Assembly: GCA_026195255.1 (NCBI GenBank)
Contig: JAPHSS010000003.1
Location: forward strand, 1 to 43,543
Direction of reading: 5' to 3'
DNA from: Gammaproteobacteria bacterium
GTDB taxonomy: Bacteria > Pseudomonadota > Gammaproteobacteria > SZUA-229
DNA length: 43,543 nt
In this document: positions 1 through 6,835 of the stretch, piece after piece
Position numbering within the stretch: position 1 is the stretch's first letter
Layout: the number at the start of each line of letters is the position of its first letter
Program-made: the position numbers and the translations under genes
The notes under the pieces: model-generated
What the model was told of the DNA's origin: nothing
The model's input: only the letters and a program-made list of their open reading frames with translations
The model's database searches: none

Positions 1-68
1 CAGCCAGGGCCAATAAACTCGCCGTAACAGGTTAAAACCGTAAATCAGTTTTAGCCTGTGGTGATTAT

Positions 69-97
69 CCGGTGCTCTTTGAGCACCGGGTTTCCTT
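69..97 (+). terminator. Rho-independent terminator-like hairpin
   Basis: A perfect 9-bp stem (CCGGTGCTC at 69-77, GAGCACCGG at 81-89) with a TTT loop is followed by a short T-rich run. Just upstream, 27-38 and 48-59 form another hairpin with one mismatch (ACAGGTTAAAAC against GTTTTAGCCTGT). The first ~60 bases probably hold the 3' end of a gene that begins outside the window, but too little is present to say which. Confidence 0.6.
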
Positions 98-208
98 AAC
101 ACTTTGTTTAATAGCTATAAATTATCAAACACAAAACACAACCGGCTTAACAGACGATTTACATGACTTATAGAGAGATTAACAAAATCACTTAATGGAG
201 ACGTGAGC

Positions 209-565
209 ATGTATACGAAACAAGTTAAATTAAAAATAATTAATACCGAAACTAAATCCAAACCCAAACCCAAACCCTTAAATAATGAAACAGCAGGGCA
301 GAGTGAATTACCGCTGAAAGATCGGTTTCTATTAGCCGTGGTTAATGGTGACATAGGCCGAGTTGAAAACAGCGGTGTAATCGTTTCACTAAAAGAATTT
401 AAAGCACACTTTAACGATATTACATCAGATTATATTAATTCGTTTTTACCCGCGGCGACTATAGAGCCAGGGCAACGAAGTGTGACTAATACTAAATATG
501 TGTTTCGGGTTAAAAAAGGGGTTTATCTGGTGCATCCTGAGGTGTTGGATGATTACAGATTGTAG
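209..565 (+). CDS. Hypothetical protein, Lys/Pro-rich N terminus
   Basis: This encodes a ~118-residue cytoplasmic-looking protein that I do not recognise. The N terminus is basic and has a short KPKPKP run, which looks like a flexible linker or nucleic-acid-binding tail. The rest is a compact domain ending in hydrophobic and basic segments (FRVKKGVYLVHPEV). A GTG at 203 extends the frame by two codons, but GGAG at 197-200 is too close to it. The ATG at 209 has about 8 bases of spacing, so I chose it. No signal peptide or membrane segment is visible. The gene is monocistronic and ends just before a long palindromic repeat that separates it from a convergent gene. Confidence 0.6.
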   Translation: MYTKQVKLKIINTETKSKPKPKPLNNETAGQSELPLKDRFLLAVVNGDIGRVENSGVIVSLKEFKAHFNDITSDYINSFLPAATIEPGQRSVTNTKYVFRVKKGVYLVHPEVLDDYRL

Positions 566-578
566 GTTCTTAATTATA

Positions 579-626
579 GGGACACGATACTTAATTTTAA
601 AATAAATAATTAAGTATCGTGTCCCC
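579..626. repeat. Palindromic repeat (BIME-like), first copy
   Basis: Two perfect 18-base arms (GGGACACGATACTTAATT at 579-596 and its complement at 608-625) flank an 11-base spacer. The same palindrome with the same 3' flank (CCCAGAACTC) recurs at 3809-3853. Single arms occur at 2877, 2915 and 3530 beside decayed RAYT transposase genes. It lies between convergent genes and could also stop transcription, but there is no clear T-run. Confidence 0.75.
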
Positions 627-645
627 AGAACTCTTTATAGCTTTG

Positions 646-1326
646 TTAAATTGATTCAGTTTTTAGTGAACGGGGTATAGAAAAATTATGCCTATAACCT
701 TGTTTATTAATAATCCATTCAGCCACTACTATGTTAATCACCCATGCAGCTGTCATTAGAATATCTCGTGTAAACCCACCAGGTTCTCCAACAGTTAACA
801 TCCATGGCGTCATTATCAGTACTTGCGTTCCTGCTCCCTGACCTAAAGCATAAGCACGAATCATCCAGGCTTGATGCTGTGCAATTCTCTTTTTGAGAAC
901 TGATGATAATCCTAACAAAATGCACATTGTCATAGAAAACCCAACGATAATGCGTACTAAATAAAGGAGATTTCCCTGAAGGCTACCCGGAAAAGAGTAA
1001 TAGTGTGTCATCCATAGTCCAGATAATGCGGAAACAAGACCTGCGCAAACTAAAAACCGACCTGCAAGCCGATGCCATTTCGGGTAATTCTTCCTAATAC
1101 TAAGGAGAAATTGAAAGGCTCCAAGAATACAAAATGTGATAGAGCTACTTATGTGAAATTCAACAGGAATTGGGGCTGACTGAATTCTTGGGTTTTCAGG
1201 CAAAAATTCTAAAGTAGCGCCCAGTTCTAGTTCTGCCAGACGAAACATGCCTCCAATAACTGGAACGAAGCTTAGTACAAGCAATCCAATCAATATGATC
1301 CATTCTGATTTTTTTAGGTTTATCAT
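646..1326 (-). CDS. DUF2306-like membrane protein
   Basis: This is a 226-residue integral membrane protein with about six hydrophobic segments. One starts near residue 10, and a family-like block follows (SITFCILGAFQFLLS, then KWHRLAGRFLVCAGLVSAL near residues 60-100). A conserved His lies in HQAWMIRAY near residue 150. The pattern matches DUF2306 proteins, a predicted transmembrane family with no established function. It lies 71 bases downstream of the DUF6326-like gene on the same strand, so the two may be cotranscribed. The divergent LysR gene beyond that is a candidate regulator, by position only. Confidence 0.75.
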   Translation of the reverse strand: MINLKKSEWIILIGLLVLSFVPVIGGMFRLAELELGATLEFLPENPRIQSAPIPVEFHISSSITFCILGAFQFLLSIRKNYPKWHRLAGRFLVCAGLVSALSGLWMTHYYSFPGSLQGNLLYLVRIIVGFSMTMCILLGLSSVLKKRIAQHQAWMIRAYALGQGAGTQVLIMTPWMLTVGEPGGFTRDILMTAAWVINIVVAEWIINKQGYRHNFSIPRSLKTESI

Positions 1327-1397
1327 GATTGTATCTCTTTACTATCTAACATCAAGCTAAGGGAACATGCGAGTTGTTAACCAACAAGAAGTCGTAC

Positions 1398-1787
1398 TTA
1401 GTGCGTTTCGATCTTCCATTTCCATGCGATGCCGATGATTGCCACTAGAGCGATGATCTCGATAATCATAAAGAAAATGTTGTCCAGATCAGGAGAAAGA
1501 TTGGTCATCACAACAATCGCGATTGCGATCAAGCCCATGACCATGTTTACACACCGGTTGATTTTGTACTTCAGCACCTGGGATAGAACGACCATGATAA
1601 TAAAAACCTCGAACATGATGCCGCCAAGCAACATGAGCTCCTCCGTTATGATCACCCCATCAACCACCCCGGACATTACCTGCTCCAGCATACCCGGCCT
1701 ACCAAGCTCGTGAAAGTCTCGTGCGAACATGTTGAGGATAACGAATATCCAGAGGGTTGAAAGTAGTGTTTGTGTGCGAGTGCTCAT
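1398..1787 (-). CDS. DUF6326-like small membrane protein
   Basis: This encodes 129 residues with four hydrophobic segments and very little soluble sequence. The order of features resembles the DUF6326 family: an N-terminal LSTLWIFVILN helix, a central LGGIMFEVFIIMVVLS helix followed by KINRCVNMVMG, and a C-terminal IGIAWKW. The function of that family is unknown. The start overlaps no neighbour. The gene is divergent from the LysR regulator at 1876 with an 88-base gap, the classic layout of a LysR regulator and its target. Its local GC looks higher than that of the flanking genes, which hints at a different origin. I assign the family from memory of its pattern, not from a search. Confidence 0.6.
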   Translation of the reverse strand: MSTRTQTLLSTLWIFVILNMFARDFHELGRPGMLEQVMSGVVDGVIITEELMLLGGIMFEVFIIMVVLSQVLKYKINRCVNMVMGLIAIAIVVMTNLSPDLDNIFFMIIEIIALVAIIGIAWKWKIETH

Positions 1788-1840
1788 TGTTTATTCTCCA
1801 AGTATTGGGGCAGTTTACATATAGAATAATTAAAGATACA

Positions 1841-1868
1841 TTGCCTAATTTTCAATATGTGGTATACA
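1841..1868 (+). promoter_or_regulatory. Possible sigma-70 promoter for the LysR gene
   Basis: TTGCCT (1841-1846) and TATACA (1863-1868) are separated by 16 bases. The predicted transcription start would lie almost at the ATG at 1876, implying a very short leader or a leaderless mRNA. This is motif matching only. Confidence 0.3.
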
Positions 1869-1875
1869 TAAATGC

Positions 1876-2763
1876 ATGAATTGGAGTGCCGTATCTTTCG
1901 ACTGGAATCAAACTCGAGCCTTCCTCGCGACGGTAGAGGAAGGCTCGCTATCAGCCGCAGCAAGAGCTTTAGGCTTGACTCAACCTACACTGAGCAGGCA
2001 AGTAGCCTGTTTGGAAGAGGAGCTTGGGGTTATTCTTTTCGAGCGTAATCGAAGAAATATGACATTAACCCAGTCTGGACTGGAGCTGGTTGAATATGCC
2101 CGAGAGATGGGCGAATCAGCAATGCGTATTTCCCTTGCTGCTGCAGGTCAATCACAAGCGATTGAAGGTGACGTCAGCATCACCGCACCAGATCTATTCT
2201 CAACTTACACATTACCCAAAGTAGTAGAGAAAATTAGAGCAAAAGCGCCAGGAATAAATATCGAAGTAATATCGTCTAACGCAGTCCATGATTTAACAAA
2301 GCGAGAAGCAGATATCGCCATTCGACATGAACGACCAGAACAACCCGAATTAATAGCAAAACTGGTTTGCAATACAACTGGTCACTTTTATGCATCCAAA
2401 GACTACCTTACACAACTCAAACATCCAATTACGCTTGACGTTCTAAATAAAGCCAACTTCATAGGACACAATAGTGTTGAATGGTTCTTGCCAATATTGA
2501 ATTCATTTGGCTTGCGGCTAACAGCTGAAAATTTTAAAATTATAACAAGCAGTGGTGTAACCTTATTGGAGCTAGTGAAACAAGGGTTAGGAATAAGCCT
2601 GCTTTATCGGCATGTGGCTGACTTGAACCCTAACCTTCAGCAAGTCTATCCAGAATGTTCCATCCCTGTACCAATCTGGCTGATAACTCACAAAGAACTT
2701 AGAACTAATCTACGCATTCGCATGGTATACGATATTTTGGCTGAAGAATTAGCTGAAATATAA
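1876..2763 (+). CDS. LysR-family transcriptional regulator
   Basis: A 295-residue LysR-type regulator of normal length. The N-terminal winged helix-turn-helix spans roughly residues 8-67 and contains the signature AAARALGLTQPTLSRQVACL, followed by LGVILFERNRR. The C-terminal LysR substrate-binding domain spans roughly residues 95-290. The QVSI-like strand, DIAIRHERPEQPELIAK and a hydrophobic effector-pocket region (SSGVTLLELVKQGLGISLL) are recognisable. LysR proteins usually autorepress and activate a divergent operon when bound to an effector. Here the divergent genes encode the DUF6326- and DUF2306-like membrane proteins. The effector cannot be read from the sequence. Confidence 0.9.
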   Translation: MNWSAVSFDWNQTRAFLATVEEGSLSAAARALGLTQPTLSRQVACLEEELGVILFERNRRNMTLTQSGLELVEYAREMGESAMRISLAAAGQSQAIEGDVSITAPDLFSTYTLPKVVEKIRAKAPGINIEVISSNAVHDLTKREADIAIRHERPEQPELIAKLVCNTTGHFYASKDYLTQLKHPITLDVLNKANFIGHNSVEWFLPILNSFGLRLTAENFKIITSSGVTLLELVKQGLGISLLYRHVADLNPNLQQVYPECSIPVPIWLITHKELRTNLRIRMVYDILAEELAEI

Positions 2764-2806
2764 AGTTAAGAATGGTTTTGTAAAGTTAAATGCTAGGTGA
2801 CTAAGG

Positions 2807-2847
2807 ATAACCCTAATAATTCTCAATTGACATCACCCCCTTTTAAG
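2807..2847. repeat. Relic repeat related to 5158-5196
   Basis: About 40 bases (starting ATAACCCTAATAATTCTCA) match 5158-5196 (ATAACACTAATGATTCTCA) with scattered differences and end in a run resembling CACCCCCTTTTAA. At the second site it forms one half of a perfect inverted repeat. It is probably debris of a small mobile repeat. Confidence 0.5.
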
Positions 2848-2876
2848 TAAACTAGAATCAAATTTTCGGTAATTAT

Positions 2877-2933
2877 GGGGACACGATACTTAATTAGGTA
2901 ATTATGGTAATTATGGGGACACGATACTTAATT
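2877..2933. repeat. Two direct copies of the GGGGACACGATACTTAATT repeat
   Basis: Copies start at 2877 and 2915, separated by about 20 bases that include repeated GGTAATTATGG motifs. They lie immediately 3' of RAYT relic A, as expected for the terminal repeat of a RAYT-linked element. Confidence 0.7.
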
Positions 2934-3150
2934 AGACATGTCAGCACTTTCTGGTTCTGGTTTTTCTTTATTAACTGCCGTTGTAAAATCAACACAGCTC
3001 TTTCTACAAACTGTTCAGGCCCCATCTGCCGTACACATCCCAGATAATAGATAGAATAGCTTTCTTTGAAAAACTGGGGTGTTAACCATTGTCGCAGTGG
3101 ATTATATGATGCAGATAATCGGGTGGTAGTGCTCTGGCATGTCTTGCCAT
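2933..3150 (-). pseudogene. Decayed RAYT (REP-associated tyrosine transposase), copy A
   Basis: Read from the ATG at 3150, the frame gives MARHARALPPDYLHHI, then loses the expected HVTQRGNRRQ block and stops. Another frame later gives a typical RAYT C terminus (GPEQFVERAVLILQRQL) that runs into the flanking repeat. The family is normally about 200-240 residues. Here only the N-terminal signature and the extreme C terminus remain, joined by a large deletion and frameshifts. The catalytic Tyr and HxH regions are missing, so it cannot be active. The upstream leader (CATTAACATGGAAGG) is identical to that of copy B at 3549-3776. Confidence 0.75.
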
Positions 3151-3180
3151 AATATTTAACCTTCCATGTTAATGAGCTCA

Positions 3181-3525
3181 CTAGAATAGTCTTTTTACAA
3201 TCTCGTATTTTCCATCATTGCCAGAGAGCTCTCTATTATTTACAAAAATTTTAGATTTTGCTTTAACAGCATATTTTGCACCTATTTTAGATGCATATCG
3301 TAGGATGTATATTTTCTCTTTAACCATGCCAGTCTCACGGTGTTTTTTGCCTTTATATGTTCTTTCTAAAAGAAGATACTCATCTGTGATATTTTTTAAA
3401 GAGAATTTTGTATTAATTTTTTTACTAGTTGAATCGTTAAATATTTCAGGATGAATTAACTTTCTAGACTTTGTATTAAATATAAATGGGTCTAGGTCTG
3501 TGCCAGGGACTTTACAAGTGAAGAA
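3181..3525 (-). pseudogene. 5'-truncated unknown gene between the two RAYT relics
   Basis: An open frame of about 115 codons runs from a stop next to the repeat at 3530 down to TAG at 3181-3183. It has no plausible start near its 5' end. The encoded protein is lysine-rich and soluble, with phrases such as DEYLLLERTYKGKKH, KEKIYILRYASKIG and SGNDGKYEIVKRLF. This looks like genuine coding sequence whose beginning was removed when the repeat and RAYT copy B arrived. I do not recognise the family. Confidence 0.5.
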
Positions 3526-3529
3526 TTAT

Positions 3530-3548
3530 GGGGACACGATACTTAATT
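3530..3548. repeat. Single GGGGACACGATACTTAATT repeat
   Basis: This is the same 19-base arm as at 579, 2877 and 2915, located immediately 3' of RAYT relic B (minus-strand sense). It marks the breakpoint that removed the 5' end of the gene at 3181-3525. Confidence 0.7.
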
Positions 3549-3776
3549 AGTACTGTCAGCACTTTTTGGTCCTGGTTTTTTCTTTTTTAACTGCCGTTGT
3601 AAAATCAACTCAGCTCTTTCTATAAGCTGTCAGAACCCACCTGCCGCACACCATCCCTTAACAGCTCAAGGTAATAGATATAATCGCTTTCTTTGAAAAC
3701 AGGGTTGTCGACGATTACCGCGCTGAGTTATATGATGCAGATAATCAGGTGGTAACGCTCTGGCTAGTCTTGCCAT
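3549..3776 (-). pseudogene. Decayed RAYT transposase, copy B
   Basis: From the ATG at 3776 the frame reads MARLARALPPDYLHHITQRG, then NRRQPCFQRKRLYLLP and a stop. That is the hallmark start of REP-associated tyrosine (Y1/IS200-like) transposases, including the HHITQRGNRRQ block. The remainder matches copy A at DNA level (a segment near 3590-3610 encodes the ERAELILQRQL-like end) but is shifted and deleted. It is inactive. Copy A and copy B share upstream and downstream sequence, so they arose by duplication or by independent insertion of the same element. Confidence 0.75.
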
Positions 3777-3808
3777 AATATTTAACCTTCCATGTTAATG
3801 AGCTTTGA

Positions 3809-3853
3809 ACACGATACTTAATTTCAAAATAAATAATTAAGTATCGTGTCCCC
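3809..3853. repeat. Palindromic repeat (BIME-like), second copy
   Basis: The arms ACACGATACTTAATT (3809-3823) and AATTAAGTATCGTGTCCCC (3835-3853) surround TCAAAATAAAT. This nearly matches 579-626, including the CCCAGAACTC flank. The left arm has lost its GGG. Confidence 0.75.
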
Positions 3854-3970
3854 AGAACTCCATAGCTCTCGACTCCAAAATAGGTTAATAACAGTATAAA
3901 CTGTCTACCTAAGTCGAGATTTTTATAACCTGACCCCCATTAATTTTTTTTTGACGGCTTGATGTGATTG

Positions 3971-4720
3971 TTAGTTTTGCTGTTCATCTGGCTTAGTAAA
4001 TTGAACCTTAATGAATTTTTCATTTGGGAATATTTCATTAAGATAGGCTTGTAATTTTTCATAGACATTAATTAATGATTCAATATTTTCGTCAATAATA
4101 GTTATTATAGCTGGTGTCATCTTTTGCAGTCTATTAGTTAGATCAGGGCCTAGGCCTTCTTCTATTTTAACTTGCTCTGTTTTTTCACCTTTCTTAAAGC
4201 CTAGTTCTTCCATTTTAGGGAATACTTTATCGAAAACTAGCTTTGATCTTTCTTCGATAACGGAAATGGCTATTCTATATCTTTTTTCTTCGAGCATTAA
4301 TTCGGCGTATATTTCAGGTTCACCTGAGGATAGCAAAAATTCAAGGTTTTCTACATTGAATTTAATACTGGTATGTATTCCAGGGATTATTGGAGACATA
4401 TTTAGCCAAGCATCGTCTCTTTCTCGAAATGGTTTTATATGTTCTTCTTGGAATTGCTTTTGAACATTCCAGATGTCATACAGTGTATGAATAGCTCGAT
4501 TAGATGATGCTATTTGTTTAGCTATTTTCTCGCGCTCTTCTTTATCGTGTTGCAGTTTAAAAGCAAAACTAGCACCTGCATATGCTGAAATTAGGGCAAT
4601 AAGACCTGTAATTATATCTTTTATAGGTAGTTGATCACCCTCAGTAAGACCTCTTAGAATGAAGCCAATAAAGAAGATAATTATAGCTATGATTACTTGA
4701 TGGTCTCCTTTTATTCGCAT
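3971..4720 (-). CDS. Membrane-anchored helical protein, unknown function
   Basis: This 249-residue protein starts with two hydrophobic helices (residues ~8-25, VIIAIIIFFIGFIL, and ~36-56, ITGLIALISAYAGASFAF). A long, charged, mostly helical cytoplasmic region with coiled-coil character follows (KLQHDKEEREKIAKQIA). I recognise no catalytic motif. The ribosome site AAAGGAAA sits about 7 bases before the ATG. The stop codon lies within AACTAAC, which resembles the left core of an attC site, and the next bases (AATCACATCAAGCCGTC) run into repeat debris. By position it is the last gene of a minus-strand cassette array. Similar 'TM plus helical domain' proteins are common in cassettes and in some phage-defence loci, but nothing here proves a role. 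Confidence 0.7.
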   Translation of the reverse strand: MRIKGDHQVIIAIIIFFIGFILRGLTEGDQLPIKDIITGLIALISAYAGASFAFKLQHDKEEREKIAKQIASSNRAIHTLYDIWNVQKQFQEEHIKPFRERDDAWLNMSPIIPGIHTSIKFNVENLEFLLSSGEPEIYAELMLEEKRYRIAISVIEERSKLVFDKVFPKMEELGFKKGEKTEQVKIEEGLGPDLTNRLQKMTPAIITIIDENIESLINVYEKLQAYLNEIFPNEKFIKVQFTKPDEQQN

Positions 4721-4777
4721 TTAAATTTTCCTTTAATTAACCGTAATTAATCGGGGTCAGAGATGAATGGCACTAAG

Positions 4778-5140
4778 TTAAGCCTGTTTATCACGGTGCT
4801 TTCTCCTCTGAGAAATCACCTTCATTTCATGTCTTGGAGCGGTCAATAATTGAAATGGTTTTGGCCTTCGTTTCACCGCTCTTGGCTCGCTTCTACCAGG
4901 GCGTATAATGATTAAATTGTTAGCAATAGATTCATAAAGTAAATCGATTAGCCGCACTCTATCTGTGCTCTTTATTGATGATTGATTTAAATGAGGCTCC
5001 CATTGGCGTAGTGCTTGTAAACTGGCTTTAAAACTTACTTTATTATAGTCTACGGACTTCGTCTTTGCTGCGTCTATCATCAAGCAACGAAGGCTATTAT
5101 ATACAATAAAATATATCAGTATTTCTTTCTTAATAGAAAA
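4778..5140 (-). pseudogene. IS4-family transposase, C-terminal remnant
   Basis: The open frame (from ATG 5164) matches the C-terminal ~110 residues of IS4-family DDE transposases. KKEILIYFIVYNSLRCLMI resembles their YLLVYNLIR segment. The end carries the very typical GRSEPRAVKRRPKP followed by LLTAPRHEM. The N-terminal two-thirds, with the DDE catalytic residues, are absent. Beyond the stop, GGCACTAAGTTAAG and GGGGTCAGAGATGAATGGC (4754-4787) look like the IS right end. On its other side, 5140-5192 is an inverted repeat that cuts the element off. It has landed inside an attC site (see 5218-5224). Confidence 0.75.
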
Positions 5141-5192
5141 GGGGTCGGTGACAAACGATAACACTAATGATTCTCAGTTGTCACCGACCCCT
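5140..5192. repeat. Perfect 14-bp inverted repeat with an extra half-copy
   Basis: AGGGGTCGGTGACA (5140-5153) and its exact complement (5179-5192) flank 25 bases. A third partial arm, CCGACCCCTTTAAT, follows at 5200-5213. The inner part is related to 2807-2847. It resembles a REP/MITE-like unit inserted between the IS4 relic and the attC core. Confidence 0.65.
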
Positions 5193-5217
5193 TTAATCGC
5201 CGACCCCTTTAATCCTA

Positions 5218-5224
5218 GTTAGGC
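5218..5224 (-). other. Left core of an interrupted attC site
   Basis: On the minus strand the stop codon of the gene at 5219 lies inside GCCTAAC, exactly as in the intact attC at 5882-5953. The expected rest of the site and its GTTAGGC partner are missing. Repeat and IS4-relic sequence begin a few bases later, so the site was truncated by insertion. Confidence 0.45.
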
Positions 5225-5857
5225 ATTGCTGTATTCATTTTCATAAGCATTTTTCACAAATTTCATAAACTCTTTTTGGTTCTCATTTAAATAATCTCCA
5301 ATGCTTTCAGGATTTATTTCTAATAGAGTTTTTATTTGTTTTATGACTTTAGGGTGCTCCCAGTTTCTGTTTCTGTTTCCTAGTATTATAGATACAACTT
5401 GCAGACGATCAAATTGCCAGATTATTTTGTTACATGAATTTTGGCAGTCGTTATAATTTTTAATACCATACACTTGCCCTTTGACTAATAAGGAACGCAA
5501 CTTATGCACTGTTTTTTCACAGCTCTCTAATGTTTCATTTAAACGTTCAGAATATTCTTTACCTTCTTTTTCTATAAAGCTAACAGCTTCTGGGTATGCA
5601 AGCTCTTTATTTAAGTCAGTATTATATTTATAACTTTCTAAACCTATATGTATCATCATAAGGTGCTGAGTTGGTACGTTGATGCATTGGACTAATTCAT
5701 GAATTGAATCCGTTAATTCATCGAGAAATTTAGTAACTCTTTGTGACTTATGCTGTTTTTTCCAAGATGTTAAGGCCAAGTAGGCAATATAAACGGTTAT
5801 CATACCTGTAATGCTCGGTATTATTCCTGACCAATTCCAGCTAAAGACTTCACACAT
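5219..5857 (-). CDS. Cassette-borne membrane-anchored protein, unknown
   Basis: The product is about 212 residues. It has one N-terminal membrane segment (WSGIIPSITGMITVYIAYLAL) followed by a helical cytoplasmic domain of unknown fold with several Cys residues and no recognised motif. An ATG four codons upstream (5869) is possible. However, GGAAAG stands about 5 bases before the ATG at 5857, so I prefer that start. The gene begins only 25 bases after the right core of the attC at 5882 and its own TAA is embedded in GCCTAAC. This is the canonical anatomy of an integron gene cassette. In domain layout it resembles the neighbour at 3971-4720 (TM plus helices), but I see no sequence identity. Confidence 0.7.
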   Translation of the reverse strand: MCEVFSWNWSGIIPSITGMITVYIAYLALTSWKKQHKSQRVTKFLDELTDSIHELVQCINVPTQHLMMIHIGLESYKYNTDLNKELAYPEAVSFIEKEGKEYSERLNETLESCEKTVHKLRSLLVKGQVYGIKNYNDCQNSCNKIIWQFDRLQVVSIILGNRNRNWEHPKVIKQIKTLLEINPESIGDYLNENQKEFMKFVKNAYENEYSNA

Positions 5858-5881
5858 TAAACTTTCCATTTAATTTATTTT

Positions 5882-5953
5882 GCCTAACGTTTAAGCTGTG
5901 CGGTGCAAACGAAGCGCAGCGTAGTTTGCGTCCGAACGAGCGCATTGTTAGGC
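5882..5953 (-). other. attC recombination site (integron cassette)
   Basis: On the minus strand GCCTAAC (5953-5947) and GTTAGGC (5888-5882) are perfect RYYYAAC and GTTRRRY cores 72 bp apart. Between them are imperfectly paired arms (GGACGCAAAC against GTTTGCACC) around a central TACGCTGCGCTTC. The stop codon of the PLD-like gene is the TAA of the first core. This matches established attC architecture for IntI-type recombinases, with the cleavage point between G and TTAGGC. Confidence 0.85.
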
Positions 5954-6721
5954 GATTTCTTGTGATGCATCCCAAATGTCTTCATATATTTCTAGTTTGT
6001 CTTTAGCTATTTCAGAACCGACGGGGATAAGATATGCAGGGCTTTTATTACCGGCATGATTTACAGAGCCTCCAGTAATCCAGCAATCTGCACGATCAAT
6101 GATAATGAGTCTATCGTGTAGTTTCTTGCTCTTTTTTACTTCTATATTTGAATTATATTGGGCTTGATGCTTATCAATATACGTTTTGACTTCTTGCGTA
6201 TGTTTGTTGGCAAATACTCGAGCTTTTATATCACTACCAACCTCAGCTAAATAGTTATTAAACGCTTCTCCATCAAAGTATGGATCAATTAAAAATATTT
6301 CTGTTTGAGCTCCACTCACAATAGACTTTAGATCAGCGAAAAATCTATATATTTCACCAGGTGCATAAGCGCTACCAACATCAGCTCTACCTGAAAGTTC
6401 GAGCTCCAATTTAATTTCTTCAATTACATCAAGTGCTAAGCCTTGAATTTGTTCTATTGAAAAATTCCAATATTGACCAAGTATTGACTTGGATCTCTCA
6501 AAGCTGATTTTCCTCGAAGAGCCTGCCTTGCTTATGAGAGCTCCAATTTCTGCAATCCATTGTCTTTGAGGTGATGCACCCGCATTGGGTTTATAAGAAA
6601 GGTCTGGCGCATTGTCCATAAGCTCAGAGAGCTTCAATAATATAATATGTTGCTCAACTGGGCTCGGGCCAGCGAGTTCCCTTGATTGTTTTTCTAATGC
6701 TCTTTTTAAATGTTCACTCAT
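5948..6721 (-). CDS. Phospholipase D-like domain protein (cassette gene)
   Basis: A 257-residue soluble protein. The N-terminal ~110 residues are helical and unassigned. The C-terminal half resembles a single PLD-like catalytic domain. It has a strand ending LIDPYFDG near residue 145, then LHDRLIIIDR near 205, an H-x-R-x4-D variant of the HxKx4D motif, and WITGGSVNHAG, the usual Gly/Ser turn. A single-motif PLD protein would be expected to act as a homodimer on phosphodiester bonds. Similar proteins occur as effectors in defence loci and as nucleases, but the substrate cannot be read here. GGAAA lies about 5 bases before the ATG. The gene is flanked by attC sites on both sides, so it is a complete cassette. 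Confidence 0.75.
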   Translation of the reverse strand: MSEHLKRALEKQSRELAGPSPVEQHIILLKLSELMDNAPDLSYKPNAGASPQRQWIAEIGALISKAGSSRKISFERSKSILGQYWNFSIEQIQGLALDVIEEIKLELELSGRADVGSAYAPGEIYRFFADLKSIVSGAQTEIFLIDPYFDGEAFNNYLAEVGSDIKARVFANKHTQEVKTYIDKHQAQYNSNIEVKKSKKLHDRLIIIDRADCWITGGSVNHAGNKSPAYLIPVGSEIAKDKLEIYEDIWDASQEIA

Positions 6722-6740
6722 TCTATTTCCATATTATTTC

Positions 6741-6830
6741 GCCTAGACGCCCAGTTAAGGGGCCAAGCGAGCTGTTTGCTTGGACCCAGTGTGTGCACGC
6801 TTTTTGCACGCACGGCTTAAACGCCTTGTA
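6741..6830 (-). other. attC site with degenerate cores
   Basis: On the minus strand this reads ACAAGGCGTTTAAGCCGTGC at the left and CTTGGCCCCTTAACTGGGCG at the right, phrases typical of Vibrio/Shewanella-type attC sites. Internal arms pair (CCAAGC 6763-6768 with GCTTGG 6778-6783; GTGCACGC around TTTTT). The outer cores are eroded: CATACAAGG instead of TAACAAGG and GTCTAGGC instead of GTTAGGC. It is probably ancient and may not recombine. Confidence 0.6.
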
Positions 6831-6835
6831 TGTGT

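Noticed and set aside
2894-3181. A 95-residue minus-strand frame as an intact gene
   Set aside because: Its end matches a RAYT C terminus but its start is out of frame with the MARHARAL signature. It is a by-product of the decayed transposase.
3218-3454. A 78-residue plus-strand frame with hydrophobic content
   Set aside because: It is antisense to the lysine-rich truncated frame at 3181-3525, which has more coding-like composition and continues across the interval.
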